Origin: Staphylotrichum longicolle
Lineage: Eukaryota > Ascomycota > Sordariomycetes > Sordariales > Chaetomiaceae
NCBI GenBank assembly: GCA_019096155.1
Contig: JAHCVI010000005.1
Coordinates: forward strand, 1,560,468-1,624,467
Length of the DNA: 64,000 nt
Direction: 5' to 3'
Shown: piece by piece, positions 1 to 11,415 of the stretch
Numbering within the stretch: the stretch's first letter is position 1
Layout of the letters: every line of letters begins with the position of its first letter
Position numbers and translations under genes: made by a program
Notes under the pieces: generated by a model
Databases searched by the model: none
What the model saw: only the letters and a program-made list of their open reading frames with translations
What the model was told of the DNA's origin: nothing

Positions 1-287
1 GGATAGTGTAGGAGTTGTTGTGAGTGATGCTTTGTTGGCTGTTGGAGTGCAAACATTCTCTCCGTTTTGCTTTGCAAGCAATGGATCGTGCTTCAAGCCC
101 AGCTTGATCCCCGGGTGAAACATAAGGTACAGATTCTCGTACGACGACTTCAAGATACAGATCGTCGACAAAAAAAATGCAGAAATTGTATTAGACACCC
201 CTCCAGTCGGTAAGGGTTGCGCTTTCAAACTGTGGGGGGTTCTGCCATCACAGCTGGCTGGTGCCGTGGAAGCAGATGGAGTGAGGA
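1..287. other. Upstream flank, no gene seen
   Basis: No open frame with recognisable homology is visible before the first ATG of the Zn2Cys6 gene at 288. The stretch presumably carries the 5' leader and core promoter of that gene. No clear TATA box could be assigned. Confidence 0.4.
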
Positions 288-3200
288 GTGATGAAAGTGG
301 AAAAGGAGGACCCGCCACCTTGCCCCGCTCCAGCACCAAGGCGCCCCTCTCGGATTCCTCGGCCCCCTGCCCTTGACCCTAATAGCCGGGGTAGCGCCTC
401 TCCTAGTGGTACTTTTAGTGATTCGCCCACTGTTGAAACCGAGAGCGGCACTTCCCCGCTCCGTGAACCATCCATCACACAGCCCGTGCCACTCATGGCG
501 GAGACGTCCTCCAACAAACGGCCACGGCCTAACGGCTCTGATGCCGATACCTCTATAGACCCAGGCCCAAAGAGGCAGGCTATCCGAAAACGAGCACCAT
601 TGGCGTGCGAGGAATGCAGGGGACGAAAGAGACGGTGCGATGGCGCTGTACCCATCTGTGGAGGGTGCGCCAAACGCATGTCGGCTTGCGTCTACCTGGC
701 CGAGCTTCAAGAAAAGGCCTGGCACCATGAGTCAGTTGTGCACCTTCTGGCGTAGCTGCAGATTGTTGATCAGGACAACTGACCGGCTCTAGCATGATCC
801 AATCTTTGCGGAACCGTCTGAGGGAACTGGAACATTGGACTGGGCAACAAGCGGAGCAGCGGGTTCAGACAACACACAACCCCAACAAGGCACATGGGAA
901 CTCCCAGCCAGACCCAAGTGGCCGTTCTGCAACCGGCGTTCACGAACAAGAGTGCTGTTCAGGGGAAGAAGACAGCACCGTTGTGGCCGACCAGCCACAG
1001 GAGCAGAGCGGGTGTCCCATCAACCCGGCGCTGTCGACAAGGGCCGTTGCAGCTTCACCTCCACCTGCTTCCTTGGAACCGAATACCGGCAATCCGGGCA
1101 TCGACCACCAGCTGCCAGACATCACCGGGGTCTCCATGCAACCTGCATTGGCCACCGACACATACGGAAGCCCGTCAGGCAGCTCCGGACGAATCGAGCC
1201 CAATAGCGTGGAGAGACTGATGAGGCCGATCGACCAGGCTATTGTTCAAACGTCTCCTCACAGTATCGGCACGAGGCCGGCGGCCGTTCGTGTCGCCGCA
1301 CCATGCTCCTGCGACCGTCTCCTTGGTGCAGGTCACTGGTTATTACCAACTCGCAGGCAAGCCGACAACCTGGTCCACTTGTACTTCTCTCGCGTTCACC
1401 GCATCTACCCCATCCTTCACGAACCCACTTTCATGAAGCAATACAAGCTCCTTTGGGAGCCCGCACCGGCCGAGTCTAGCATCCCTGCTCACTGCTCGGG
1501 GCTTTGCAAGCAAAAGAGCCTAGACAAGACCTTTCCCGCAACGGTGAACGCCGTCTTTGCGCTCGCGTCGCTGTTCGGGCCGCGGCCGATGGCGCAGAAC
1601 TCGGCTCGTGCTGGCGTCTTTTTCAATACGACACAGCAAATTGATCTCCTAGACATCATTGACGAAGAAGTGGGGATTGAGTTGGTGCAGCTGCTCCTCC
1701 TCATGGGATACTACCTGCAGAGCACTGAGAGATTCTCCAAGTGTTGGAACATCACCGGCCTTGCGATTCGAATGGCGCAGAACATGGGGTTGCAGCTGAG
1801 TCCCGGCGATGCGCGACGCAAAGGGCTCTTGGCTGCTTGCCCGACACAGCTCGAGTCGGAGATGAGGATCCGTGTCTGGTATGGCTGCGTGCTGTTGGAT
1901 CGGGAAATCTCCATGTCGTTTGGGCGACCGTTGATGATCAACACCGCCGGAAATGAGCAGCTGAAACTGCCCGAAGCCATCGATGATGAGTATCTCAGTG
2001 ACGTGGCTGGGGGGGAGTGGAACTCTCAGCCCAGCAACCGCCCGAGCCTTCTCGAGTCTTACATCCAGACGATCAAGCTCTATGACATACTGGGGCAGGT
2101 CCTGGACAGAGAGGAGCTAAAGGATGGTATGATGACGCCCAGTCGGCTTCCACATTCAGACAAGCTCTCGAGGGTAAACTCTGACACCCAGTCCTTGCTG
2201 GATCTGGACACGATGATCATGGAGTGGAGGGACTCACTTCCTGTCTCTCTGCAATACGATCCTTCTGTTGATGTCAGCAGGCAAGACCGCAGCTTAACGC
2301 CAGACAGCATTCAACAGACGGATTTCTCGGCCCAAGCCAAGCGACTGCATGCGAGGTACCAACCCTGTTCCCCTCCCCACCCTCCCTCCGAGTGCACTCG
2401 CAAACGATGCTAAGAATATTTTTGCGCAGGTTTCTGCATGTCAGGGTTCTGATCCTCCGCCCCGCGTTAGACCATTTGTTTCAAAAACAGCGGGATCTTC
2501 AGCTGGCCCAGGGCAAGGCGTCAAGTCCCTGCGTCATGAGAATCCAGGACCTCATGCTGTCCGACATTGCCGCGCAGTGCGTACTCTCGGCTGACAGCTT
2601 GGTCCGATGCCTCGATGCCCATATACGGTCCCAGAGTCTTGTTGCTTGGTGGTATAACATTGGGTGTAAGTTGAACTTCACGTCTTCAGGGGTGATTGAC
2701 CGTCCGCTGACCAGAGATTAAACTCAATCAGACTTACATACGTGCGGAAGCACTCTCTTGATGGGCCGCCTCTGCACCTTCAACGACGCCGTTCTGAAAC
2801 AGACATCGCTCGCCGCTAGCTGGGACTTGTGTCTTCAATCCCTTTCCCGCTACACGGGCTTGAGTAGCATTGCAGACAAGTCTGTGCACCTACTCCAGGG
2901 AAGCTTGAGGCGACTGCTTCCAGAGAAGGAGAAGGTAAACTAAGCTCCCCAACGGGGCGGTATAAAACTTGGGCATGCTAACACAAATTTAGGACCAGGC
3001 CGTACCAATACCTGAACCAACCCTTTCGTCAGAGGTCCAGCCTGCGGGAAATGCTGCTACGGAATATCCGGATAGCACCACCGCTATGGACAAGATTGTT
3101 ACCGCACCGGCTGATGGCAGCTCAAGGCCAGCAGAAATCCAGTTTACTTCGTTGCCCGAGGGTACCAGCGTCAGCGACCGTTTGCCAGACATGTTTTCTG

Positions 3201-3361
3201 CTCCAATAATGACACTGGAGAGCAGCCTCCGGCTGGAGGAGGGGCTGGATACCGAGGCATGGTCGGCAAACGACTCGGGAACAAGTTATTGGCCTTTCAT
3301 GCCTTACTTCTCCCAGCTTGAGTCTTTGCCTCATGATTTTGATGTGGCGAACATGCAATGA
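288..3361 (+). CDS. Zn2Cys6 transcription factor (five exons)
   Basis: A fungal binuclear-cluster regulator, expected to bind CGG-type half sites in the nucleus. Exons are 288-730, 793-2355, 2430-2665, 2732-2934 and 2993-3361, giving 937 residues; every junction is GT..AG and keeps frame. The zinc cluster is at residues 107-134 (C107, C110, C117, C124, C127, C134, spacing CX2CX6CX6CX2CX6C), preceded by basic residues. The first splice fuses it to a short predicted coiled-coil linker (MIQSLRNRLRELEHW). The central part contains the middle homology region (LYFSRVHRIYPILHEPTF), typical of the fungal_trans domain. A Ser/Thr/Pro-rich N-terminus and an acidic C-terminus are probable activation regions. 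The gene is convergent with the carboxylesterase. The target is unknown; the neighbouring catabolic genes are possible. Confidence 0.9.
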
Positions 3362-3645
3362 CAGGAGGAAACACACAGCATGTGAGCCATGGAGGTGTTG
3401 CGGTGAATGTTAAGGTTCGTTACTTACATTGATGAATTGGGGGAGAATGAGATGGGATTGGAAAGACTTGAGGATACAGAAGCTTTCCTTGCAAGAGTGT
3501 CAAATGGTTAACGTGAATTAGACGGGGATACGCAGGTGGTAAGGTCGCAACGCGTGATGAATCCTGAAAGAGCAAGCTAAGAAACGGATGATGATCTTAA
3601 GTACTGCCGGTCAACTCCCTGAAGCAGTGCCTAGTGAAAGCCTCA

Positions 3646-5633
3646 TCATTTCCTATTAACACCTTCATACGGCCCCTTCATGAACCCCTCCCAAGCGCTC
3701 ATAACCCTATCCCAACTCTCCTGCCCCATCACCCTCTGCAACACATCCCTCCGTCCCGTTCCCCCCCACCCCTCATCCTCAACATACCCAGACCCATCCT
3801 CATCCGCATCCTCCGCCGCGTAATACACCATCGCCCCCTCCATTCCCCCCATCCCGTACGCCGGCCACGGCTTTGCCCCATTCACAAACGCAACCACCTC
3901 CCTCGCCATCCTCTCCCCCGTCTTCCGCTGCCCGACAGAGAGCTTCTCTCTGTAATTCTGGAGCAAGAAGATAATGTCCAGAATGTGCGTCGCATGCCCC
4001 TTCCACGGGCCGGGCCACGGGTTGGGCACGTTGAAGCGATACAGGAACGCTTCCCTCCCCCCTCCTTCTTCGTCCCCGTTGCTATCGTCGTCGTTCGTAT
4101 CCGCCGCTGTGGCGCCGCCGCTCCACGCGCGGACAAAGGCTCGTGCGGCGAGGGCAAAGCAAATGTCGGTCGCCAAGTCGAGGAGGGGTTTGGTTGAGTG
4201 CGGGGTGTTGGGCGAGGAGGTACTGGTGGCCAGGTCGAGGCCGTATCCCGAGATGATTTTTGGGGCGAGAGAAGGGTTGATTGGATCGAGGGTCGCGGCG
4301 AGGTGGGCGGCGAGGGATTGAGGGAGGGGGTCGGTGCGCGAGGAGAGACGCGGCGCGTAGGCGTTGCCCTTTGGAGACGGGGAGGGTTAGCTCTTGGCTG
4401 GGAATGAGGTGTAGACGGGGGGGAGAGGGGCGGTAACGTACGTCCATTTGGCAGTCACCAAAGAGGATCCTCTTGCACCATTTCAGGCCGGGAAAGAGGG
4501 CTGCGGTCTTGGCCGGGTCGGCGAGGGTTGAAAAGGTTGTTGCCGCAGGGATAAGATCGCCGTCGACGAGAGGGCCAAGGGGGACTTTGCGGCCAATTTT
4601 GTCGCGGATGTCGCTCATGGGAGCTGTCAACAAGCGGTAGACTTGGTCTGAGTCCGAAGTGGGAGCTGCATCACCGTCGAGGAGTTGGAGGGCGGTTCTG
4701 AAGGACCGCTTGGCGAGTTCGAGAGGCTTGGCCTTGACGAGAGAGGAACCGCTCATAGCAATCAGTTGGCTGAAAAGTGGCTCGGGAGAATGAAGATGGA
4801 AGCAACCCGATGCTGAAAAGGTGAGCGAGTGGTATGATGGTGGAGGGATCAGTAGAAAACGTACCTGCTCCTGAGCTTTCACCGATGAATGTCACTTGCT
4901 CAGGGTCTCCGTGAAACCCGGAGATGTGGCGCTTGATCCAGAGTAGTCCTAGTCTCTGGTCGTGGAGTCCATTGTTGGGCTTGTAACCGGCTGCCTCCAT
5001 GGCTGGAGAGTACAGGAACCCGGGAATGCCTAATCGGTAGCTGGTGCATACTTTGTTAGGAAGAGGTGAATCCCGCAAATGTCAGCGAAGGGGATGAACT
5101 GACTTGATACCCACGGCGACAATGGGCTGGCTCATCTCAATACTCAACTTTACGATTTGCGCTAGGTCATACTGCGGGTAGGAGCTACTCCCAGTGGCAA
5201 AAGCACCGCCGTGAACGAATGCCATGACGGGCAATTTGCCACCCTCGCCTTCTGGAACGGCAATATTCAGTGTCAAACATTCCGTATCTGACTGCTCAAA
5301 GGTAGGCGCTGGCAGAGACTGCTGGATTAAGCCATGCTCCCATTGGCAGCCATTCTCCGGACTTAGTGGGAGAGGTCTGCATTGCGAGTTAGGTTCCTTG
5401 AGCGTATTTCGAAGTGTTTGAAGAAAAACATGCCCTATGCTGGTAGCATCGAGAACTCCATCATGAACACGACCAAGGCCTGAGGGGTATGCGTTCAACA
5501 GCTCGCCGCGGGAGAAGCGGTCTGCCAACGAAGCATATTGCACGCCCAGGAATTGGGTGACGCCTGAGGCTTTGTTGATACCCCTGATGGGGCCAAGAGT
5601 TGGGTGCTGCAAAACGGTGATTTGGTCCGACAT
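3646..5633 (-). CDS. Type-B carboxylesterase / lipase family
   Basis: An alpha/beta hydrolase of the cholinesterase/carboxylesterase family, cleaving carboxylic esters. Exons on the minus strand are 5633-5104, 5040-4865, 4812-4442 and 4368-3646, giving 599 residues; introns are 63, 52 and 73 nt. Splicing restores family hallmarks: oxyanion segment FVHGGAF, then VGINYRLGIPGF across the first junction, the nucleophile elbow GESSGA across the second, and LIAMSG. No N-terminal signal peptide is evident, so the enzyme is probably intracellular. An in-frame ATG at 5672 would add 13 residues; 5633 was preferred because MSDQITVLQHPTLGPIRG fits the family start. It is divergent from the dioxygenase-like gene at 6008. 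The C-terminal part is Gly/Asp-rich and less conserved, so the catalytic His was not fixed. Confidence 0.88.
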
Positions 5634-6007
5634 GTTGAACTGGCACAATTGGAGGTTGACGAACTCGACCAACTTCTACCTGACATCTACAAAAAGACTG
5701 TTGGCATATGACAATTGACGGAGCCGTTCTTGAGCAAGTTGTCCGCCCAAGCGGGAGTGGGCCAAGGTTCCCGCATCTCTTCCGCCTAAACTCCGCATGG
5801 CAAATCCGCCCTGCACGCATGCCACGATCGCGGTCTTGGCCTGCTCAGATCAAATCAGATAACACAGGACAGAAGATGGCATGTGCATACCCATTCACAA
5901 CCCCATTGTTAAGTCAAACAACGCGACATCTCACTCTTCCCATCCCGTCTCGTTTTGTCTGATATTGCCCCTATCTTAGGCCACCTCAAGCCAAACCCCT
6001 TTCCCTC
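5634..6007. promoter_or_regulatory. Divergent promoter, esterase / VOC gene
   Basis: About 370 bp separate the two divergent start codons, so both genes must share this interval for initiation. It is moderately AT-rich towards 5890-5960. No factor-binding motif was confidently identified. Confidence 0.5.
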
Positions 6008-6616
6008 ATGGCGACCGAGAAGCTCATCAGCCCCGCCAGCATCGGGCACTTTGGCATCCGCACAACGCCTGACAAGTTTGAGGCCATGGTGCAATGGCAT
6101 CTCGACTTCTTCGGCGGCCATGTGGTGCTACGCAACAGCAACGCGGCCTTCATCGCCTGGGACGACGAGCACCATCGGATGGTGATTGTTTCGGATCCTT
6201 CCCATCAACAGATCGCCAATCGACCTGCCGCCGCCACCGTCTACCACATTGCCTTTACCCTCAACTCCCTCGCCGATCTAGCCACCAGTTACGAGCAGAA
6301 GAAGGCCCGCGGTATTCTTCCGCATTGGCCCGTCAACCACGGCATGAGCACCAGCATGTACTACTCGGACCCCGACGGGAACGAGTTTGAGATGCAAGTC
6401 AACAACTTTGACACATCGCAAGAGGCCATTGCCTTCATGGCTACGCCCGAATACGCGCAGAACCCTATTGGGGTGGACATTGACATTGATGAGTTTCTGG
6501 GGCGGGTGCGGAGCGGCGAGGATGAGGCGGCCATCAAAAAGAGACCGGTTATTGGGCAGCGGCTGTCGAGATATGAGAACTCTATTTACTTTGAGCGGCC
6601 GGCGGAGGGTTTATGA
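6008..6616 (+). CDS. Vicinal oxygen chelate dioxygenase-like protein
   Basis: A single-exon protein of 202 residues with the glyoxalase/bleomycin-resistance/extradiol-dioxygenase (VOC) fold. Metal ligands are visible in typical places: H14 in SIGHFGIRT, H80 in VYHIAF and E128 in the DPDGNEFEMQ motif. Such proteins usually use Fe(II) or Mn(II), either to open catechol-type rings or to isomerise or conjugate small molecules. Only one betaalphabetabetabeta pair is evident, so it may dimerise. The C-terminal 60 residues are family-specific and hydrophilic. It is divergent from a carboxylesterase and precedes an FAD monooxygenase, which fits an aromatic-degradation role, but the substrate cannot be deduced. 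Confidence 0.85.
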   Translation: MATEKLISPASIGHFGIRTTPDKFEAMVQWHLDFFGGHVVLRNSNAAFIAWDDEHHRMVIVSDPSHQQIANRPAAATVYHIAFTLNSLADLATSYEQKKARGILPHWPVNHGMSTSMYYSDPDGNEFEMQVNNFDTSQEAIAFMATPEYAQNPIGVDIDIDEFLGRVRSGEDEAAIKKRPVIGQRLSRYENSIYFERPAEGL

Positions 6617-7316
6617 GGATGTTGTTGGCTTTGCCTTAAAAGTGGTAGTTTACGAATCTCGGCCTTGATATCTTGTCCTTACTTCGTGCCTTACATGACG
6701 TGGTCCACATTGTTCCCCTAAAAATGCGTTTGACCAGGTGTGGAGGAGGATCCATCGAGGTACCAGTTTGTTTGCTCCCCAAACCAGTTCCGTCAGCATG
6801 GAGTGGCTTTTTCATCGATTTTATTAATATCTATTTGAGTTTCATTGCTGCTTTTTTGTTGTTCGTACTAAAGGCCGATTCTAATGTCTGCGGAGCGATG
6901 TTGAATGCAACGGCCACCCCAAGCCCCTTAGCCCCTGAATCGCATGTGCCCAGAGCCAAGCATCTGCACCCCGCAAGACACCGTGACCCCCGCAATGCAC
7001 CCGCAACCACACGCTAAACTTGCCCTAACAGCATGGGTGTCCGCTTTAAGCCCGATGTCCCAATCTCTCGTCAAGTTTTCAGTCCTCTTCCCCACAAGCC
7101 CAGCCGGGACCCCGGGAAGTATCATGGGACCCGGGGTTGCGGAGCTTCGAGCACTCAGCTTGACATATCCGCGGTTCAGCAGGGTGTATTAAAGCTTGTC
7201 GACATCAAGAGAGCCTGTTTCAGGTCTGCGACTCTGCGTCACTGATCACTCATCTGCTGACTCTGCTCCACTTTGGTCTTACCTTGTCCTAATCCTCGGT
7301 CCGCTTTCATCCAACA
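6617..7316. other. Intergenic 700 bp, no gene
   Basis: Contains an AT-rich stretch at about 6810-6860, likely the 3' region of the VOC gene, then the promoter of the FAD monooxygenase. Short open frames here show no protein-like composition. Confidence 0.4.
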
Positions 7317-8544
7317 ATGTCTCCCTCCAACAAGATCGCCATTGTCGGCGGTGGCCCAGCCGGCCTGGCGCTTGCCGCCATTCTCGAGAAGCGCGGCGGT
7401 TTCGATTACGTCCTCTTCGAGAGCAGCGCCGAGGAGGTTCCACCCCGCGGGGGTTGTCTCGACCTGCACCCGGGAAGCGGCCAGAGGGCGTTGCGGGAGG
7501 CCGGCGTGTTTGAAGAGTTCAAGAAGTACGGCCGCTACGGTGATGCTACCATTCATCGACTCGTCGACCACAAGGGGAACCGCCTGTTTGACTTTGGCGA
7601 GGGCAGGGATGCCCCTGAGATTGACCGCTGGGCACTGCGCAAGGTCCTCCTCACGGGAATCCCGAAAGAGAGGGTTGTGTGGAGGCAAGCGGTGACAAAG
7701 ACGGAGAGGGATGCCTCGGGTGACATTGTCTTGACACTCGCGGATGGCACGACGGCTTCGGGGTTCAAGTTGGTAGTTGGCGCTGACGGGACATGGAGCA
7801 AAGTTCGGCACTTGGTACGAGTCTTTTGGAAGCTCCAGTCCAAGGACACTGTTGACAAAATTGGCACAGGTCACAGACGCAAAACCACAATACTCGGGGA
7901 ACCTCTTTATCACGACCAAAATCCTCCCCGGAAACCCCTTTTACCCCAAAATGCAGGAGCTCTGTGGGGCGGGTTCGATGATCATCATGGGCAACGGCGT
8001 GCACATGTTCAACTCGCACCAAGGCGATGGCCATTACCGTGTTGATGTCGGCATCCCAGGCCCCGAAGACTTTGAGGGTAGCGGTTTGGTCGACATCAAA
8101 GACTGGGAGGCCATGAAAGCGCATGTGCTCCAGGGCGATTTCTTCGGCGCCTACGCACCTGAGCTCCAGGACATCATCCGCAACAGCGACGGCCCATTCC
8201 GGCCGTGGATCATGTACTACTTCCCGACCGACAAACTGAACTGGAAGACAGCGACCGGAGTCACCCTGATCGGCGACGCGGCGCATGTGACGACGCCATT
8301 CGTTGGGGATGGCGTGAACTGCGCCATGCGAGACTCCTGCATTCTCGCGGGCAAGCTGGCGGAAATGGGGGTGAACGATGAGGCAGTGGCGGCTTATGAA
8401 AAGGAGATGTTTCCGTTTGCAGTCGACGTCATTACGAGGAGTCTACAGAGCCAGAAGATGTTCTTTGAGAAGGAAGCGCCCAAGACATTCATCGAGGTCA
8501 TGAGCTCGGGGAAGCCGTTGATTGGGACGACGGATCATGTCTGA
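7317..8544 (+). CDS. FAD-dependent monooxygenase (TetX/PHBH-like)
   Basis: A class A flavoprotein hydroxylase that would use NAD(P)H and O2 to hydroxylate an aromatic or polyketide-like substrate. Exons 7317-7814 and 7870-8544 give 390 residues; the 55-nt intron is GT..AG with phase 0. The Rossmann dinucleotide motif GGGPAGL is at residues 11-17. The GADG segment near residue 155 is followed across the splice by VTDAKPQYSG. The FAD-ribityl-binding motif GDAAHVTTPFVGDGVN lies in the last third. Length and motif order resemble TetX-type monooxygenases. No membrane anchor or signal is present. Its neighbours are a VOC dioxygenase-like gene and a damaged GFA gene. Substrate unknown. Confidence 0.92.
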
Positions 8545-8926
8545 GGTAGTTGAACGGAATGCGAGTTTCAGACAAACGCTGCAGATTGAAAGAGCAGGCT
8601 GCTGATACCATGTTTCCCAATCCCGGATCTTTACGGACATGTGCCCATCACTGTAAACCCGCCAGATTGCAATCGTCTGATCAAAATGTCCATACGGTCA
8701 GCGCCTATGTGATCATCACTTCCCCAAAAGACCACGAGCCCATTTTAGCGTGCGGAGTTGAGGCGGGAGTGATCCCGCAGCAATGTTCAAGGCCAACCGG
8801 GAAATACACTTAGCGAAAAAGTTCCGGGGAATTGTTTGCCCACAAGACACAGTAAATATACACATTCGATGAATGTGGTGTGCCCAAGTGGACGGGACAG
8901 CTTTGCTTAACCGAGTAACTTTGACC
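8545..8926. other. Intergenic 382 bp
   Basis: Holds the 3' end of the monooxygenase and the promoter of the GFA gene. No coding signal was seen. Confidence 0.35.
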
Positions 8927-9479
8927 ATGTCGGAAACCATGCAGGGTGCCTGTCTTTGTGAGGGCGTCAGGTACACCGTTCAAGGGACTCCTGAAGCTGT
9001 TTTCATCTGCTACTGTTCTCATTGTTCCAAGAATGCCGGCGCTCCGGGACAGATCGTAAGGTCTTGCCGCTAGTTATGTCTTCCCACTGGCTAATTTATG
9101 TTACCATGGCAGTGTGCAAAGTTCAGGCGGGAAGCCGTCCAGGTTTTGGAAGGGAATGCTTTGTTAAGGACTTCGGTCTTGAGGAAAATTTGAATGGATG
9201 TGAGAAACACAAGGTGTTTTGCTCTTGTTGTGGCTGTACGCTCTGGACAGTCTCCATGAAGCATAAGGGGAGCTACTTGATTGTGCGGACTTCGTTGATC
9301 GAGAACGGTTCAGTTTCGATCCTGCTTCAACTCCGAAACAGGGTCTAACAACCAAGCACTGTAGGCTGCAGAAGTTGTCTGACAACACGAGTACCTGGTA
9401 CTTTGCGTCGAAAAAGGTGGAGGCTGCTCGGGCCAAAGTCAGGTCGTTTGAGAAGATGCCTGAGTCGCAAACAACTTGA
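8927..9479 (+). pseudogene. GFA-domain (CENP-V/GFA) gene with two frame disruptions
   Basis: The first exon 8927-9055 encodes MSETMQGACLCEGV and a CYCSHCSKNAGAPGQ segment: the CxC and CxCxxC zinc ligands of the glutathione-dependent formaldehyde-activating family. After a GT..AG intron (9056-9112) the frame gives CAKFRREAVQVLEGNALL and then stops at TGA near 9191. The homologous continuation (FCSCCGCTLWT, then YLIVRTSLIENG) is in a second frame. The C-terminal part (WYFASKK...RSFEKMPE) is in a third frame ending at 9479. One base is missing at each switch, the first at about 9180-9192 in an AAAATTT run, the second at about 9310-9316. No intron explains the switches. It is either a recent pseudogene or a sequence error. 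Confidence 0.72.
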
Positions 9480-9838
9480 GCCTGACATATCTGAATGGTG
9501 GTTTGTTTCCACGTGGCTTTGGACACATGGATATAGTGGATGTAAGCTTGGGACTCTCCAAAGTGGCCGTTCCCCCCGTCATCTTGGAAGAGGACAAGCC
9601 GTGTGAAAGAAGTCAAGCGGAAGGTTTGTGTGGGTACGAGGCAAGACATGCCCGCCAGCTTGAATCTCAGTCCTTTTGCCTATTCATCCCGCAGAGATGA
9701 CGCGGAACGATGCATGCCGCCAGTAAACTACAAACAAGAGGACCACATGTCACCACTGTTTCCCCTCCTATCTTTTGCTGTATAGTAGAATTTGATCATC
9801 TCCCCCCAACTCCTCGTTTGCCCATCAACTTCGCCGCA
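9480..9838. other. Intergenic 359 bp
   Basis: 3' regions of two convergent genes. No further gene seen. Confidence 0.35.
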
Positions 9839-11415
9839 TCACGAAGCAACCACAATCGCCTTCAACCCAAGAGCTTGCTCGCACTCCCTGATACTGGCCC
9901 GCTGCAGCCTGTCGTACATGTCAATTTCGCTCGGAATCGTACAGCCCAACAGCTCCTCCAGTTCGGCACGGCTGCTGGCCTCCCCGGAGCCCTGGAACTT
10001 CCTCTCCGTTCCATCTTCCCCTTCCCCTCCCAGATTCGAGGTAAAAATACCCGCCGCGGAGAACGGTAAAAAGTCCTCGTAGGTGATGGGTTCGCATGTG
10101 AGCAATCCGGCCTGCAACAGCTGCTCCACCTGAACCGCGGCCCCGGGTGCTCGTGCCTCCCGCAAGACTGCTTCTGCTTGACCCCTGAGTTCTCCTTGCG
10201 CAGCCTTGTACCGGAAGTACACCAACCCCTTCGTCCGAAGCTCCGTCCAATCGTCCGGATAGTTCTCGCTGAACAGCTCCCGCAAAAGGTCGCTCACCCT
10301 CCCACTCTTTCCAGCCGCCGCATGGCGCGCAATTGCCTCGGTCAGCAACCGATCATACAGATCCCTCCCTTTCCTGGTGACTGCTGCCCCGCGCTGCTCC
10401 ACCTCCCCAAACCGCGCCGTATGCGTCCCTCTCACAACACCTCCGCCACCGCCACTCTTCCCAGACGCATCCGATTCCTCATCCGACTCACTCACGAACG
10501 CCACGCGCTCCTCGAGCGCCTTAAAGCTCGTCTGGCGCAGCAGGATCTCGCACCGCCGCCCGCCCGGCGGGCCCTCGATGCAGTCCTTGGCGGGCAGGCC
10601 GCGGCGCACCATCTCGGCCTGCACGGCGTCGATGTCGAGCGTGCGGGGGGTCAGGTGGTTGATGTGCGCCGAGGGAAAGCAGACGATGTCGGCGACCATG
10701 GGGTGCTCGCGCTGCAGGGCGAGGTAGGTGGCCAGGGGCACGGTGGCGCGCGAGTGCCATTTGAAGACGGAGAGGGACTCGGTGATGAGGTCGTCGGCGT
10801 CGGCGGCGGTGAGGAGGGTGGCGGGATGGGAGGATGGTGGCGGGGACAGAGCGGCGTCGATGAGGGCGCAGAGGCGCGGGGAAAAGAGCACGCGCCGGGA
10901 GAGGATCTCGGTTGCTGTCTTGCGGACGGATGGGGAGGTGATTTGGTTGGCGCGGAGGACGGTGGTGAAGACGCGGAAGGGGTTCTTTCTGAGGGATTCT
11001 TCGCTTGTGGGACGGAACGCGGTGCCGTGTAGCGGGAAGCCGACCATGTTTAGGTCGTAGTACCCAACCGGGAACATACCCATGACGGCGAAGAGGCGGC
11101 TGATCATCCGCATCTCGTGTTGCGTACCCAGTCGAATGGCACCATGTCGTTCAATCTGGTGCCGGATGGGGATATCATCGAACCGCTGGCCGCGGGCTGC
11201 TAAGACGGAAGAGTCGACGGCCTGGACGATGTCGACCAGGTCCCCGTAGAGGGGTACTTCGGCCTTGTACATGTTTGATAGAGCTTGAACAAAGCGGGAA
11301 CGGAGATGGTCGGGGTCCCATCTGTCTCATTACATCAGTACACGTCTTCGTGGTATAGTTGGTATGTAGAAGGAACTGACGGTGACGGGTCGTCATGGGG
11401 GTAGCCGTTCTGCAT
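9839..11415 (-). CDS. DUF1338 2-oxoadipate dioxygenase/decarboxylase homologue
   Basis: Exons 11415-11381 and 11321-9839 give 505 residues; the intron is 59 nt and the tiny first exon encodes the first 11 residues. Known members (bacterial HglS/YdcJ type and plant homologues) are Fe(II) enzymes that turn 2-oxoadipate into D-2-hydroxyglutarate in lysine breakdown. Visible hallmarks are the start FVQALSNMYKAEVPLYGDL, the ERHGAIRLGT segment with the His and Arg four residues apart expected at the active site, and HINHLTPRTLDID with the second metal His. The QTSFKALEE segment probably supplies the acidic ligand. A Gly/Ser-rich acidic insertion (SDEESDASGKSGGGGG) interrupts the second half. No targeting signal is obvious. 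It is convergent with the damaged GFA gene. Confidence 0.88.
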
